In this document: piece after piece, positions 8,917 to 19,158 of the stretch
Layout: each line of letters opens with the position of its first letter
How positions within the stretch are numbered: position 1 is the first letter of the stretch
The notes under the pieces: generated by a model
What the model saw: the letters and a program-made list of their open reading frames with translations, nothing else
Databases searched by the model: none
What the model was told of the DNA's origin: nothing
Translations under genes and position numbers: made by a program
NCBI GenBank assembly: GCA_002368155.1
Contig: AP018180.1
Span: 7,186,561 to 7,250,560 of the forward strand
Length of the DNA: 64,000 nucleotides
Origin: Nostoc carneum NIES-2107
GTDB taxonomy: Bacteria > Cyanobacteriota > Cyanobacteriia > Cyanobacteriales > Nostocaceae
Direction: 5' to 3'

Positions 8917-10062
8917 ATGGCAACCAATCATTTATTGGAAATTAAACAATACGGTCAAAGTATCTGGATGGATAATTTGAGCCGTGACATTATCCAATCC
9001 GGCGAACTCAAGAACTTAGTGGAAAATCAAGGGATTTGTGGAATTACCTCCAACCCTGCGATTTTTGAAAAAGCGATCGCTGGTAATGTGATTTATGATG
9101 CCGATATAGAAGCAGGAGTTCGTGCTGGCTTACCAACATACAAAATTTATGAATCTCTAGCTTTTGCAGATATCCGCAATGCTTGTGATATTTTGCGCCC
9201 TGTATATGAAGCATCAAATGGGCTAGATGGTTATGTGAGTATAGAAGTACCGCCAACCATTGCCCATGATACTGAAGCCACCATTAAAGAAGCCCGTCGC
9301 TATTTCCAAGAAGTTGCGCGGGAAAATTTGATGATTAAGATCCCTGGGACAGAAGCTGGTTTACCAGCAGTCGAACAGGTGATATCTGAGGGGATGAATG
9401 TCAACATCACATTGCTATTCTCAGTAGATAGCTATATCAATACAGCTTGGGCTTATATTCGCGGCTTAGAAAAACGGTCTGCAGCAGGTGAAGACATTAG
9501 CCGCGTAGCTTCCGTCGCTAGTTTCTTCCTCAGCCGCATTGACAGCAACATTGACGCTAAGATTGATGCTAAGTTGAAAAAAGGCGTTGATGATATTGCC
9601 ATCGAGGCAAAACTGAAAGCTGTGAAAGGGAAAGTGGCGATCGCAAATGCTAAGATTGCTTATCAAGAATACACCAAGATTATTGGAAGCGATCGCTGGC
9701 AAGCTTTAGCCGCAAAAGGAGCTAAAGTACAACGCTTACTTTGGGCCAGCACCAGCACTAAAGACCCTCACTACAGCGATGTGATGTATGTCGATGAGTT
9801 GATTGGGCCTGACACTGTTAATACCGTCCCACCAGCTACAATTGCTGCTTGTGCAGATCACTGCGATGTTGCTAATCGCATTGAAACAGGTATAGAAGAA
9901 GCTTACAACCTGATAGCCAACCTCAAAGATCCGGACATCAATATCAATATCGATACTGTGATGGACGAACTTTTGGTTGAAGGAATTGACAAATTTGTTC
10001 AGCCTTTCCAGTCCTTAATGAACTCTTTAGAAGACAAAGTCAAGCTATTGTCACCAGTATAG
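8917..10062 (+). CDS. tal: Transaldolase
   Basis: Moves a three-carbon dihydroxyacetone unit between sugar phosphates in the non-oxidative pentose phosphate pathway. 381 residues. The opening MATNHLLEIKQYGQSIWMDN matches cyanobacterial TalB-type enzymes; the Schiff-base lysine is in LMIKIPGTEAG (about residue 140), and ITSNPAIF and NITLLFS are barrel motifs. An upstream in-frame start (8866) and GTG 8899 exist, but the conserved N-terminus begins at ATG 8917. Lies between fbp and zwf in the usual order. Confidence 0.95.
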   Translation: MATNHLLEIKQYGQSIWMDNLSRDIIQSGELKNLVENQGICGITSNPAIFEKAIAGNVIYDADIEAGVRAGLPTYKIYESLAFADIRNACDILRPVYEASNGLDGYVSIEVPPTIAHDTEATIKEARRYFQEVARENLMIKIPGTEAGLPAVEQVISEGMNVNITLLFSVDSYINTAWAYIRGLEKRSAAGEDISRVASVASFFLSRIDSNIDAKIDAKLKKGVDDIAIEAKLKAVKGKVAIANAKIAYQEYTKIIGSDRWQALAAKGAKVQRLLWASTSTKDPHYSDVMYVDELIGPDTVNTVPPATIAACADHCDVANRIETGIEEAYNLIANLKDPDININIDTVMDELLVEGIDKFVQPFQSLMNSLEDKVKLLSPV

Positions 10063-10100
10063 GGACTAGGGACTAGGGGCTAGGGATTGGGGGTTAAGGA
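10062..10100. repeat. Heptamer repeat array between tal and zwf
   Basis: Copies of GGGACTA/GGGGCTA/GGGATTG directly after the tal stop, followed by C/T-rich sequence up to the zwf start. Confidence 0.75.
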
Positions 10101-10187
10101 AGATTAACCAATCCCCCTTTTCTCCCTCACCCTTCCCCTTTTCCCCTTCCTACATCCCAAATCTCAAACCTCAAATTGCAAATTCCT

Positions 10188-11717
10188 ATGGTCAGTCTCT
10201 TAGAAAATCCCCTGCGCGTTGGTCTGCAACAGCAAGGGATGCCCGAACCCCAGATTATAGTTATTTTTGGCGCTTCCGGTGACCTTACCTGGCGCAAACT
10301 CGTACCCGCACTTTTCAAATTGCGGCGGGAACGGCGCATCCCCCCAGAAATCACCATTGTGGGTGTGGCGCGTCGTGAGTGGAGCCATGAATACTTCCGC
10401 GAACAAATGCAGAAGGGGATGCAAGAGGCTCATAGTGATGTCGAACTAGGAGAACTCTGGCAAGATTTCTCTCAAGGTCTGTTCTATTGCCCAGGGGATA
10501 TAGATAACCCCGAAAGCTACCAAAAACTCAAAAATTTATTGAGCGAATTAGATGAGAAACGGGGAACAAGGGGAAACCGGATGTTCTACCTTTCTGTCGC
10601 TCCTAACTTCTTTCCGGAAGCGATTAAGCAACTAGGGGGAGCAGGAATGCTAGACGATCCCTACAAACACCGTCTAGTCATTGAAAAACCCTTTGGTAGA
10701 GACTTAGCTTCTGCTAAAAGCCTCAATAAAGTGGTGCAGAAATACTGCAAAGAAAACCAAGTTTATCGGATTGACCACTATTTAGGGAAAGAAACTGTTC
10801 AAAATTTATTGGTATTTCGCTTTGCCAATGCGATTTTTGAACCTTTGTGGAACCGTCAATTTGTTGACCACGTGCAAATTACCGTGGCAGAAACCGTAGG
10901 AGTGGAAGACCGCGCTGGCTACTATGAAAAAGCTGGGGCGTTGCGGGATATGTTGCAAAACCACTTGATGCAACTCTATTGCTTAACTGCGATGGAAGCA
11001 CCAAACGCAATGGATGCTGACAGTATCCGTACAGAAAAAGTTAAGGTGCTACAAGCTACGCGTTTGGCAGAAGTAAATAACTTATCTCGTGCCGCAGTTA
11101 GAGGACAATACAGTGCTGGGTGGATGAAAGGTCAACCTGTGCCTGGGTATAGAGAAGAACCTGGGGTAGATCCCAACTCCACAACACCCACTTATGTGGC
11201 AATGAAGTTTTTAGTCGATAACTGGCGCTGGCAAGGCGTACCCTTCTACCTGCGTACCGGCAAACGGATGCCGAAAAAAGTCAGTGAGATTGCAATTCAC
11301 TTCCGGGATGTGCCTTCTCGGATGTTCCAATCCGCCGCACAACAAAGAAATGCCAATGTTTTAGCCATGCGGATTCAACCGAACGAAGGAATTTCCCTGC
11401 GTTTTGATGTGAAAATGCCCGGGGCTGAATTCCGCACCCGTTCCGTTGATATGGACTTTAGCTATGGTTCCTTTGGTATTCAAGCTACTTCTGATGCTTA
11501 CGATCGCTTATTCCTTGATTGTATGATGGGCGACCAAACATTGTTCACCAGAGCAGATGAAGTAGAAGCAGCTTGGCAGGTAGTGACACCAGCCCTTTCC
11601 GTTTGGGATGCACCCGCAGATCCAAATACCATTCCTCGGTACGAAGCAGGTACTTGGGAACCAGCAGAAGCGGAATTCTTGATTAATCAAGATGGTCGTC
11701 GCTGGCGCAGACTCTAA
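10188..11717 (+). CDS. zwf: Glucose-6-phosphate dehydrogenase
   Basis: Oxidises glucose 6-phosphate to 6-phosphogluconolactone with NADP+, the entry step of the oxidative pentose phosphate pathway. 509 residues. The dinucleotide fold motif [13 protein letters not shown] is at about residues 25-37, the active-site peptide RIDHYLGKE near 200, and the substrate-binding EKPFGRD near 167. Cyanobacterial Zwf is redox-controlled and needs OpcA, whose gene follows. ATG 10188 is chosen ([15 protein letters not shown]); a TTG four codons upstream is unlikely. Confidence 0.96.
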   Translation: MVSLLENPLRVGLQQQGMPEPQIIVIFGASGDLTWRKLVPALFKLRRERRIPPEITIVGVARREWSHEYFREQMQKGMQEAHSDVELGELWQDFSQGLFYCPGDIDNPESYQKLKNLLSELDEKRGTRGNRMFYLSVAPNFFPEAIKQLGGAGMLDDPYKHRLVIEKPFGRDLASAKSLNKVVQKYCKENQVYRIDHYLGKETVQNLLVFRFANAIFEPLWNRQFVDHVQITVAETVGVEDRAGYYEKAGALRDMLQNHLMQLYCLTAMEAPNAMDADSIRTEKVKVLQATRLAEVNNLSRAAVRGQYSAGWMKGQPVPGYREEPGVDPNSTTPTYVAMKFLVDNWRWQGVPFYLRTGKRMPKKVSEIAIHFRDVPSRMFQSAAQQRNANVLAMRIQPNEGISLRFDVKMPGAEFRTRSVDMDFSYGSFGIQATSDAYDRLFLDCMMGDQTLFTRADEVEAAWQVVTPALSVWDAPADPNTIPRYEAGTWEPAEAEFLINQDGRRWRRL

Positions 11718-11815
11718 AAATTAGTCATTCGTCATTAGTCATTCGTCATTAGTAAAACCTCAATGACAAATGACCAAGGACAAATGACAAACAACAAATG
11801 ACCAACAACAAAATT
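11718..11815. repeat. Short direct repeats between zwf and opcA
   Basis: Tandem GTCATTAGTCATTC-like and then GACAAATGACCAA-like units fill the whole gap. They are typical cyanobacterial simple repeats with no sign of function. Confidence 0.75.
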
Positions 11816-11819
11816 GACT

Positions 11820-13184
11820 ATGACTTCTCAAGCTCCTACGATTTTCTCACTGCAAGCACCAAAGGATATTTCGCTCACAGAAATTGAAGCGGAATTAAAT
11901 CAAATTTGGCAAAGTTACGGGATCGCTGGTGATGATGGTGCGCTACCTGCGGCGACTCGCGCCACGACTTTTACTTTAGTTGTCTACGAGCCAGAAGAAA
12001 CCCAGTATCTTTTGGCAACTTTAGGTTTTTACAATGGGCCGATTGATGGCATTTTAGGACCTCAAACCCAAGCAGCACTGCGGGATGTACAGCGCAAATT
12101 TGAATTGCCAGAAACCGGAACCGCCACCCCTGAAACCCTGGCTGTGTTGCGCGAACAATTAGTCAAAGGTCAGCGTGGATCTGCTGGAGATGGTGCTGTT
12201 TCTTATGCAGACACAGCTAGCCCTAGAATTGCTGATGAAATTGCGATTCGCAACCCATGCCGGATTATTGCCCTGTTTCCCATTGCGGGAGAGGATGAAG
12301 GGGTAAAAGCGCAAGTTTCTGCTTATTGCCCAATTCAAAAGCAATCCTCAAGCACACTTATTTGTTGCGAATATATCACTTTGTCTGGAACTGCTAGCGC
12401 TTTGGAACGGATAGGCGGGATGATTCCAGCTTTGTTGATTGGTGGTTTACCTAAATTTTTGTGGTGGAAAGCAACACCAGATCCCAACAATTCTTTATTC
12501 AAGAAGCTGGCAGCAATCTGCAATAATGTCATCGTTGATTCTTGTAATTTCAACGAGCCAGAAAGTGATTTACTGAGTCTGCAAGAATTGGTAGAAACAG
12601 GCGTACCTTTAGCGGATTTAAACTGGCGGCGTTTGTCAGCTTGGCAAGAATTAACAGCGCAAGCTTATGACTCACCTCATCGTTGTGCGGCGTTGAAGGA
12701 AATTGACCGAGTTAACATTGACTACGAAAAAGGCAACCCCACACAAGCATTGCTGTTTTTAGGTTGGCTAGCTAGTCGATTGCAATGGATGCCAGTTTCC
12801 TATCAAAAAGAAAGCGGAGATTATGAGATAGGTAAAATTCGCTTTGTTACCAACGACCAAAAGCAGGTGGAAGCTGAATTAGCAGGGGTTCCAGTTGCTG
12901 ATGTGGGTGAAGTCGCAGGTGATTTAATTGCCTTGCGTTTGAGTTCTACTAATCCCCAAGCTGACTGCGGTACAGTGATTTGTTCCGAAACCGGCGGTTG
13001 TATGCGGATGGAAACCCACGGTGGGGCGCAGTCTGCAGGTTTGTTCCAACAGGTCAGTTCACTGTCAGAACAAAAAGCAGAAGCCTTGCTGAGCCAGCAG
13101 GTACAGCGTTGGGGACATGAGTCACTGTTTGAAGACAGCTTAGGAGTGACAGCGAAAGTATTGAACTTAGCAGGGAAAAATTAG
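11820..13184 (+). CDS. opcA: Glucose-6-phosphate dehydrogenase assembly/activator protein OpcA
   Basis: OpcA allosterically activates and helps oligomerise cyanobacterial glucose-6-phosphate dehydrogenase; its redox state links the pathway to thioredoxin. About 454 residues from ATG 11820. A peptidoglycan-binding-like fold segment (ATLGFYNGPIDGILGPQTQAALRDVQRKF, about residues 66-95) is followed by the OpcA_G6PD core with cysteine-containing stretches (NPCRIIALFP, STLICCEYI, DCGTVICSETGGCMR). It follows zwf, as in Nostoc. Confidence 0.95.
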   Translation: MTSQAPTIFSLQAPKDISLTEIEAELNQIWQSYGIAGDDGALPAATRATTFTLVVYEPEETQYLLATLGFYNGPIDGILGPQTQAALRDVQRKFELPETGTATPETLAVLREQLVKGQRGSAGDGAVSYADTASPRIADEIAIRNPCRIIALFPIAGEDEGVKAQVSAYCPIQKQSSSTLICCEYITLSGTASALERIGGMIPALLIGGLPKFLWWKATPDPNNSLFKKLAAICNNVIVDSCNFNEPESDLLSLQELVETGVPLADLNWRRLSAWQELTAQAYDSPHRCAALKEIDRVNIDYEKGNPTQALLFLGWLASRLQWMPVSYQKESGDYEIGKIRFVTNDQKQVEAELAGVPVADVGEVAGDLIALRLSSTNPQADCGTVICSETGGCMRMETHGGAQSAGLFQQVSSLSEQKAEALLSQQVQRWGHESLFEDSLGVTAKVLNLAGKN

Positions 13185-13200
13185 CACCGTTGTGCGGAAG
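13183..13200 (+). repeat. Copy of short dispersed motif AGTACC-CTGTGC
   Basis: AGCACCGTTGTGCGGAAG starts in the opcA stop codon. It is one of three similar sites in the window (6426, 13183, 62057), each close to a gene end. Confidence 0.4.
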
Positions 13201-13337
13201 TCAAAAGTCGGATACGCGATTAATCGCGTCTGTACTTAAAAGTCAAAAAAATTGTATATCAAGGCTTTTAGGTAATTGACATGATTTCTTGATTTGCACC
13301 TGCTGTCATAGGTTAAAGGGAGTTTCCCTAAATAAAG

Positions 13338-13366
13338 AAATACCTCCAGAATATGGAGGTATTTTT
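13338..13366 (+). terminator. Rho-independent terminator after opcA
   Basis: Stem AAATACCTCCA / TGGAGGTATTT with a 5-nt loop, followed by further T residues, about 155 bp after opcA. Marks the end of the pentose phosphate cluster and separates it from the accessory genes. Confidence 0.85.
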
Positions 13367-13443
13367 ATATATACGCACTTTGAGAAATATTTGCTCTTTT
13401 TAAAACGAACCGCGAAGGCACAAAGGGCGCAAAGGTAAGAGAA

Positions 13444-14898
13444 TTACAGGGGTAGGTCGCGTAGGTAGTAAAAGCGATCGCTTTTCCAATCACTACCTTT
13501 TTCTCGTCCTAAGTAACCTGCTAAAGGTGACGATAGTTCAATTAAAATTTCGTGCATCTCTTGAGGTTTTACTGGCTGTGGTGGATTTGAGCCAAAATAC
13601 GCACCATGTAAACTATCGACCCCAGCAGATTCTATACCTGAGTTTTGTAGATAATTTTTGACAAGCTGAACGATGTGTGATCGCAATTTAATTTGTCTCT
13701 CAGCTTTATCAATATATTCATCAATTTTATAGTCAATTTGCCCAGGTTCTAGATATTTCTGTAACTCGACCAAATTAATACCACCTGGATATTTTGCTTT
13801 GAATTCAACTAGCTTTTGTAGAGACATAGCATTAATAATACTTACTTTCCATTTTTGTGCGGCTTTTAGTAGATCTGCAGATGGATTACCTGGGCCAATT
13901 ACTAATTTTGCTGAATCAATAAATTGATCAGCACCTAAATGCATTCCACCTAGCTTAATTAATTCCTCAACTGTACCGCTAGGAATAAGCTTACCCGCTT
14001 TACACTCGCAAACAATAGGGTAAGGTTTTGAACAATATAAATCTAAGCCTCCAGCACCACCTTTGAAAGCACTTTCAACGTTGAAGCCTAAAAACTCTAG
14101 ACTTTGACGTGCGATGTTTTCAAAATCTGTACCAGCTTGATAATTGCTTTTTTTCTCATCTTTTTCGATGCTGCGATCGCCCAATTTCGCAATATCATTT
14201 ATCCAAGCTAAGTTTGAATCGGGTTGCTTAATTAGCTTGTCACGACTCCAACCCAAAAATACTTTGATATCGTCGTCTAATTGTTTCGCTTCCGGTTGGC
14301 TAATGGTTAGGGATGCGAGCGAACTCTGCAATTCTTCCAATTCTGGATGCAGCGGGGGTTCTAGCTGTTCTAATTGGCGTTTGCGTTGAGCGAAGTTGCG
14401 ATCGCTTAATACTAGTGATGATTCAGCACCATTAATAGGTTGTGATAATACAGCAAATTGACTGTTTGAATTTACTTCAATTTCAATTGATTTATCCAAC
14501 TTATATACTTGCAGATATGCCAGAAAAATATTTTGACGTTGCTTGAGTATTTCTTGTAAACCTTTTGTTTTCCAAATAGTTAGCTCTGACAAAGCTGCTA
14601 AAGATTCAGCATTATTTAGAACTTGGCACAGTTCACATCTTGCCCAAGCTTTAACTAAGGCTATTTTAGAAACTTGATTCAACAAAGAATTTATGATGTC
14701 GGTTTGCAAGAAACTTTGGCGATAATAATCTTCATCAGACAATAAGTTGATTGAACTTTCTACAGCACAGAGAGCAAAGGAACGCCCCGGATGAATAAAA
14801 GTCCGGGGTATAGCTGTAATCATTCGACCTTGCAGTAGAGCTTCAATATCTAAATAAGGTAGACATAAAGCCGTATTAATTAAAGTAGAATCACTCAT
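13444..14898 (-). CDS. DUF1802-like PD-(D/E)XK nuclease-domain protein
   Basis: 484 residues. The N-terminal half (CLPYLDIEALLQGRMITAIPRTFIHPGRSFAL..WARCELCQ..) resembles cyanobacterial proteins labelled DUF1802 family. The C-terminal half has a restriction-endonuclease-like core: FENIARQSLEFLGF, then GGAGGLDLYC (acidic Asp) and IVCECKAGK (E-x-K), i.e. E...D...ExK, about residues 255-300. The ATG overlaps the ATPase stop as ATGA (14895-14898), so the two are translationally coupled. No function has been established to my knowledge. As the last gene of a winged-helix/ATPase/nuclease operon, a defence or DNA-processing role is inferred only from architecture. Confidence 0.75.
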   Translation of the reverse strand: MSDSTLINTALCLPYLDIEALLQGRMITAIPRTFIHPGRSFALCAVESSINLLSDEDYYRQSFLQTDIINSLLNQVSKIALVKAWARCELCQVLNNAESLAALSELTIWKTKGLQEILKQRQNIFLAYLQVYKLDKSIEIEVNSNSQFAVLSQPINGAESSLVLSDRNFAQRKRQLEQLEPPLHPELEELQSSLASLTISQPEAKQLDDDIKVFLGWSRDKLIKQPDSNLAWINDIAKLGDRSIEKDEKKSNYQAGTDFENIARQSLEFLGFNVESAFKGGAGGLDLYCSKPYPIVCECKAGKLIPSGTVEELIKLGGMHLGADQFIDSAKLVIGPGNPSADLLKAAQKWKVSIINAMSLQKLVEFKAKYPGGINLVELQKYLEPGQIDYKIDEYIDKAERQIKLRSHIVQLVKNYLQNSGIESAGVDSLHGAYFGSNPPQPVKPQEMHEILIELSSPLAGYLGREKGSDWKSDRFYYLRDLPL

Positions 14899-16725
14899 AA
14901 ATTTAGTTTTATAAGTAAATTATCAAGCATTGCATTTAAATCTTCGGTTGGTTTTGTTTGTGGTGCAGGTTGTATAAAATCAAAGGATTCCTCATCAACT
15001 AAACCGCTAGGCATTTGTCCAGATGGATCGCTTAAAATCTCACGAATTAGATAGTTATTAACTGCTATATTATTTTTAACTATAAATTCTTGAATTTGTC
15101 TTTCGTCTACTTCGTAATCTTTAGCAGATTTGCTTACAAATAAAATAGCTAGTAGAGGTTTAATATCATCGTGATTAAGTTTGATAAATTCTCCTCCTAA
15201 CTCTTTTGATAGAAGCTTGTCTAAATACTCTTTTCCTTTGCTGTTTGGATTAACTTCTTTAGCTCGAATTAAGCAACCACGAGTAATATCAAACTTGTTA
15301 TAGTCGATCAATCTTTTCAAAGCAGCACTCACAAATCTCGCGCTAGATTCCTGAATAACTGCTAATCCTATTTTAACAACTCTGCCGTTTTCATTACCAA
15401 TAATTCTAAAACTTAGGTAACCTTGGTCTACATTTTTAACTTGAATCTTCTCAATTTCTTGAATTTTTACTTGTTCTAAAGTTGTGCCTTTAATAGCTAT
15501 TAAACTAAAAATCAAGGCATCAGCTATAGTATTATTCTCTTCTAAGTAATTTTCTATTGTGTGGTCGAGCGCTGCCAGTTCTTTATTAAATGCTGTTTCT
15601 ACTTTATGCAATGGAGGAGGAATTTTTTTATTTAAACCATCAGGATTTTGCCAGTTATCTGAACACCACTGTAAAACTTTCCTAACTATTGGTTTCTCTT
15701 TTCCAAGCTCTCTTAATTCATCTTCTGAAAAGGGATAGACATGATGAGGAGGAGTGAGATTATTTGTTTCATAGAATTCTTTTAACCAGTACGAAACAAG
15801 AGTTACAACGTCATCGCTGTTAAGATGCCTTAAGTCAAATTTCTTTTCACCAATTCTGTGAATTACTGAGTCTGCCTGTGGTAAAACTTTAACTTGTTGT
15901 GACCATGTTTCATCAAACATCGCAAAAATTAAAACTCCACGTTTAATTTTGCTATATAGGTCTTTTCCAAATAGAGCAACAACCTGTGCTCTGGTAAAAC
16001 CTTGATCATTACAATTGACACTTTCCAATTCATCAAAGCAGATGGTAACTGTTCTGTAATCACCAATTAAGTCTAGAATTTGGCATATAATCTGAAATGC
16101 TTCAGCTTCCTGGCTATCTTGGCTGCTATTTGGTAATCCCATTGCATCAGCCTGTGATTGTGCTAAATCTCTTCCAGAAAGCCAGTTAGTTGCAAATGAA
16201 ACTTTATCTAACGAAAGTGTCCATAAAATAGCCTGAATCACATAGGGATTATCAATTTTTGGCTTGAGTTTAAGAACTTTAGCAGTCAAAGCATCAACTA
16301 CTTTAGGATTTTGAGCTAAAACCCCAGGAAATCTTTTTATTAAGTGCTGAGGTGTATAATTTGTCTTGTATGCTTCATTAACTAAAGCAGTAGCCAATTC
16401 TTGCCATTGCATCACACCTTGGCTACCAGTCTGTTTCAGACTATATGTTAATGTTGTTAGAAATTTAGAATGAATTTTGTTTAAGTCGCCATAATCTACT
16501 TCACTCATGTAGATGAAGAAACTTTCATCTTCAGATTGAAGACGGTAACGTATTCGGCTAATCAAGTGGCTTTTTCCTAAGCCTTTCTCAGCTTTGATAG
16601 TTATACCAATAACTGAACGTTTTTCTGTACGAATATTCTCTATTGCTTGAAAAACGGCATCAGATGCATGAGCATTTATGGAAGATACATCAGGGAAGTT
16701 TTGATTCCAGATATCATGGCTTCTA

Positions 16726-17850
16726 TAGCAATCCTAAATCATTTGTGAAAAATCACAGTTGTTGATATGGTGAACATTAGAAGTCATTGATAGGGTGCAT
16801 GGCAGCACAAATGGAAGAGTTGATAGAGTTCATTCAGGCTACCTCAGACTCCAGAGAACTAAAACGGGCACTGGCAGTACAAATGGTGATGCAAAACTAT
16901 AAACATTCAAAGATTGGAAATATTCTCGGAGTGTCTGTTGGTTTTGTAAACAAATGGAAATATATATTTATAGAACAGGGTATAACCGGATTGAGGCTAA
17001 AATACAAAGGGTCAAAAAGTTATCTTGACTCTGCACAAAGACAAGTAGTATTAAACTGGCTTCAACAGAAAAACTATTGGCATTTATCAGAATTAAAGGA
17101 GTACGTAGAAGATAATTTTGATGTTGTATTTGAGTCAAATCAAAGCTATTACGATCTCTTTAAAGACGCTAATATAAGTTGGAAAAAAACACAAAAAAAG
17201 AATCCTAAAAAAGACGCAGAACTAGTAGCTAAAAAAAAACTAGAAATAACCGCATGGCTGACGGCACATGAGCGTGAGATAGTATCTGGGGAACTCATAG
17301 TTTTTTTTGAAGATGAATGTCACCTATTATGGGGAGATATTTGTGGTTATATTTGGGGAAATACGAAAGAACGGATTGAAGTTCCAGTGATCAATGAACG
17401 ACAAAGACAAACCTATTTTGGCGCTCTAAATTATTACACACAAGAGTTTCTAATTAAGCCTTGTAAAAAAGGTGATTCTAGCAACGCGATTGCTTTTGTA
17501 CAATATTTAATTTCCCAGTATCCAAAAAGCCGTATTGCTTTAATTTGGGATGGAGCTAGTTATCATCGTTCTGCTGAATTTAAAGCTTACTTAGATAATC
17601 TGAATCAAGGATTAAGTGAAGATGAATGGAAAGTTACTTGTATGAGATTTGCACCCAATGACCCAACGCAAAATCCTGTAGAAGACATCTGGTTGTACGC
17701 TAAAAAATTTATTCGAGAGTTTTACCACTTATGTAAATCCTTTTCTCAGGTCAAGAGATTATTTGAACTCGTTACTAATCATCAAGTTTTTAATTTTCCC
17801 AAAATATTTATGTATGGTTCATTTTTTTCACAACTCATTTAGGATTGCTA
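16726..17850 (+). mobile_element. IS630-family insertion sequence
   Basis: 1,125 bp with terminal inverted repeats: left TAGCAATCCTAAATCATTTG, right end the complement of CAACTCATTTAGGATTGCTA; both continue with a second GTGAAAAA-like block. It is flanked by a TA duplication (16724-16725 and 17851-17852), the Tc1/mariner-type target. It holds one transposase gene in a single frame. The near-identical ends, intact ORF and exact target duplication suggest a fairly recent insertion. Confidence 0.93.
16799..17842 (+). CDS. IS630-family DDE transposase
   Basis: 347 residues from ATG 16799 (MAAQMEELIEF). An N-terminal helix-turn-helix (SKIGNILGVSVGFVNKWKYIF, about 40-60) binds the ends. The catalytic DDE triad is visible as FFEDECH, IWDGASYHRS and NPVEDIW. 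The stop codon lies inside the right inverted repeat, a compact arrangement. No frameshift, so probably active. Transcribed opposite to the interrupted ATPase gene. Confidence 0.93.
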   Translation: MAAQMEELIEFIQATSDSRELKRALAVQMVMQNYKHSKIGNILGVSVGFVNKWKYIFIEQGITGLRLKYKGSKSYLDSAQRQVVLNWLQQKNYWHLSELKEYVEDNFDVVFESNQSYYDLFKDANISWKKTQKKNPKKDAELVAKKKLEITAWLTAHEREIVSGELIVFFEDECHLLWGDICGYIWGNTKERIEVPVINERQRQTYFGALNYYTQEFLIKPCKKGDSSNAIAFVQYLISQYPKSRIALIWDGASYHRSAEFKAYLDNLNQGLSEDEWKVTCMRFAPNDPTQNPVEDIWLYAKKFIREFYHLCKSFSQVKRLFELVTNHQVFNFPKIFMYGSFFSQLI

Positions 17851-17993
17851 TAACTACTAATGATCTATCAAATGGGTTGTGACTTGTAATAGCTTTGTTT
17901 ATGTCTGAAATTGAAGAGAGAGTACTAGTCATTTTTGCACCTATAATAAAAAATTGGGCAACAAATAAAGCTTTCGAAACTAACTGTTTAGAT

Positions 17994-18671
17994 TTAAAAA
18001 TTTAGCAGTTTAGCATAACAGCGCAATCCACTGATTTTAGTTGTGATAGAATCTTCAATCTTGTCTGGTGCACTATCTTCTATACTTCCACCTTGAAGTT
18101 GGAAAATATCATTAGCTTGCATTTCTAGTAGCCATTCGCTAAACTCTGTACGGCTAACGCGATCGCCTATTTCTCTTCTAATCCTGTAAATTGGCACTAG
18201 GTCGTCTAAGTTATAGTCTCGGTTCAGCTTGTCGTAGACTTCCAAGGCTACTGGCTTGAACTCTTCGTAAGATGCGATCGCATCTCTCGTTTTACTTTTT
18301 ACTGATGCAGATGTACTAGCTACTGCCACATTTATCTGATTAATCCACCGCACCAACGCATTTGCAGCCCAAGTTGCAACCATTGTCCCTTCAAACTTAA
18401 AATCGCTATCTTTCAAACCCTCGCCCAATACCTCTAAACCCTTGGGAGATGCTAAAGAGTACCCCTTTTTGGAAATTGCGATCGCTCCTTGTTTTTGCAA
18501 TTCCTCAAATATGATTTGATAATCTGCTACCTTCTTACCCTTGGGTACAATTCTCTTAGCTAGTAAAGCTTTTGTTACTTCTTGCTGCGTCCCTCCTAAA
18601 TCCCATAAAGCCAGCAGCAGACGAGTTTTAGTTTGATTTGCAGCCTGGAAATTATTATTGTTTGTACCCAT
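17994..18671 (-). CDS. Putative winged-helix protein, first gene of the ATPase/nuclease operon
   Basis: 225 residues. The N-terminal region (TRLLLALWDLGGTQQEVTKALLAKRI..YQIIFEELQKQGAIAISKKGYSLASPKGLEVL, about 15-85) has the helix-turn-helix-plus-wing pattern of a winged-helix DNA-binding domain. The middle (about 95-160) is alpha-helical, and the C-terminal part contains RIRREIGDRVSRTEFSEWLLEMQANDIFQLQGG, which looks like a second winged-helix or peptide-binding segment. No family recognised. It lies 61 bp upstream of the ATPase start on the same strand and could be its regulator or DNA-targeting partner. Function not known. Confidence 0.7.
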   Translation of the reverse strand: MGTNNNNFQAANQTKTRLLLALWDLGGTQQEVTKALLAKRIVPKGKKVADYQIIFEELQKQGAIAISKKGYSLASPKGLEVLGEGLKDSDFKFEGTMVATWAANALVRWINQINVAVASTSASVKSKTRDAIASYEEFKPVALEVYDKLNRDYNLDDLVPIYRIRREIGDRVSRTEFSEWLLEMQANDIFQLQGGSIEDSAPDKIEDSITTKISGLRCYAKLLNF

Positions 18672-19158
18672 TTGATGTAGCCTATTTAACTTGCTTACAC
18701 CATGATAATTTTAAGTTTTTTACATTGCCTACTTAGAAAGCACGGAAAAATTGCTGAAAAGTTTTGCATAATTCCTGCATTCGTCAAATTAAAATAGATA
18801 CTAAAATTTTTATTAAGTAATAATGCTTAGTAAGTAAACAAACACAAATTAGATTTGTAGATTTTTACAGCTTATAGGCAGTGAGTGGTATAAAATCTGT
18901 GCGCTAAAAATAGCGATCGCTCCTCCCAACGCAAAGTTAGTTGGTTAATTCCCAACATATTACCTAGGGATGAAGGCGGTTTATTTCAAAGGCGGGATGG
19001 AATACTTGCAAATCTGCATCACCATAACAGTGAAACGCTTTACTTGTGCTGTTGTGAATGAGCTACCAATATTTTTTCAATTTCAGAAAAAATACTTGGA
19101 ATTCTAATTCTGTATTTTGCAACAGCACGGCTTGAGCAAATGCAGGTCATAAAAAACG
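18672..19158. other. Intergenic region between divergent genes
   Basis: 487 bp with no gene or strong palindrome. AT-rich near the winged-helix gene, where its promoter should lie. A HIP1 site (GCGATCGC) lies at about 18913. Confidence 0.5.

Larger units (their letters stand above)
14895..17932 (-). pseudogene. P-loop ATPase gene interrupted by an IS630 element
   Basis: Without the insertion (16726-17850 plus one TA), the reading frame from ATG 17932 to the TGA at 14895 is exactly 637 codons (636 residues). The N-terminal exon-like fragment MTSTLSSISDINKAITSHNP..SLVV joins in frame to RSHDIWNQNFPDVSSI. Walker A is AEKGLGKSH, just before RIRYRL, and Walker B is VTICFDELES. The rest is helical with no recognised domain. 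A TTG-started frame at 16565 exists but begins after Walker A, so it would be a P-loop-less fragment. The native ATG has AGGTG upstream and lies 61 bp after the winged-helix gene. Distantly reminiscent of BREX/Pgl-type ATPases, but not assignable. Confidence 0.85.

Noticed and set aside
14895-16565. Intact 556-aa ATPase starting at TTG 16565
   Set aside because: The frame extends upstream through Walker A to the IS insertion; TTG is an internal codon and the real start lies beyond the IS.
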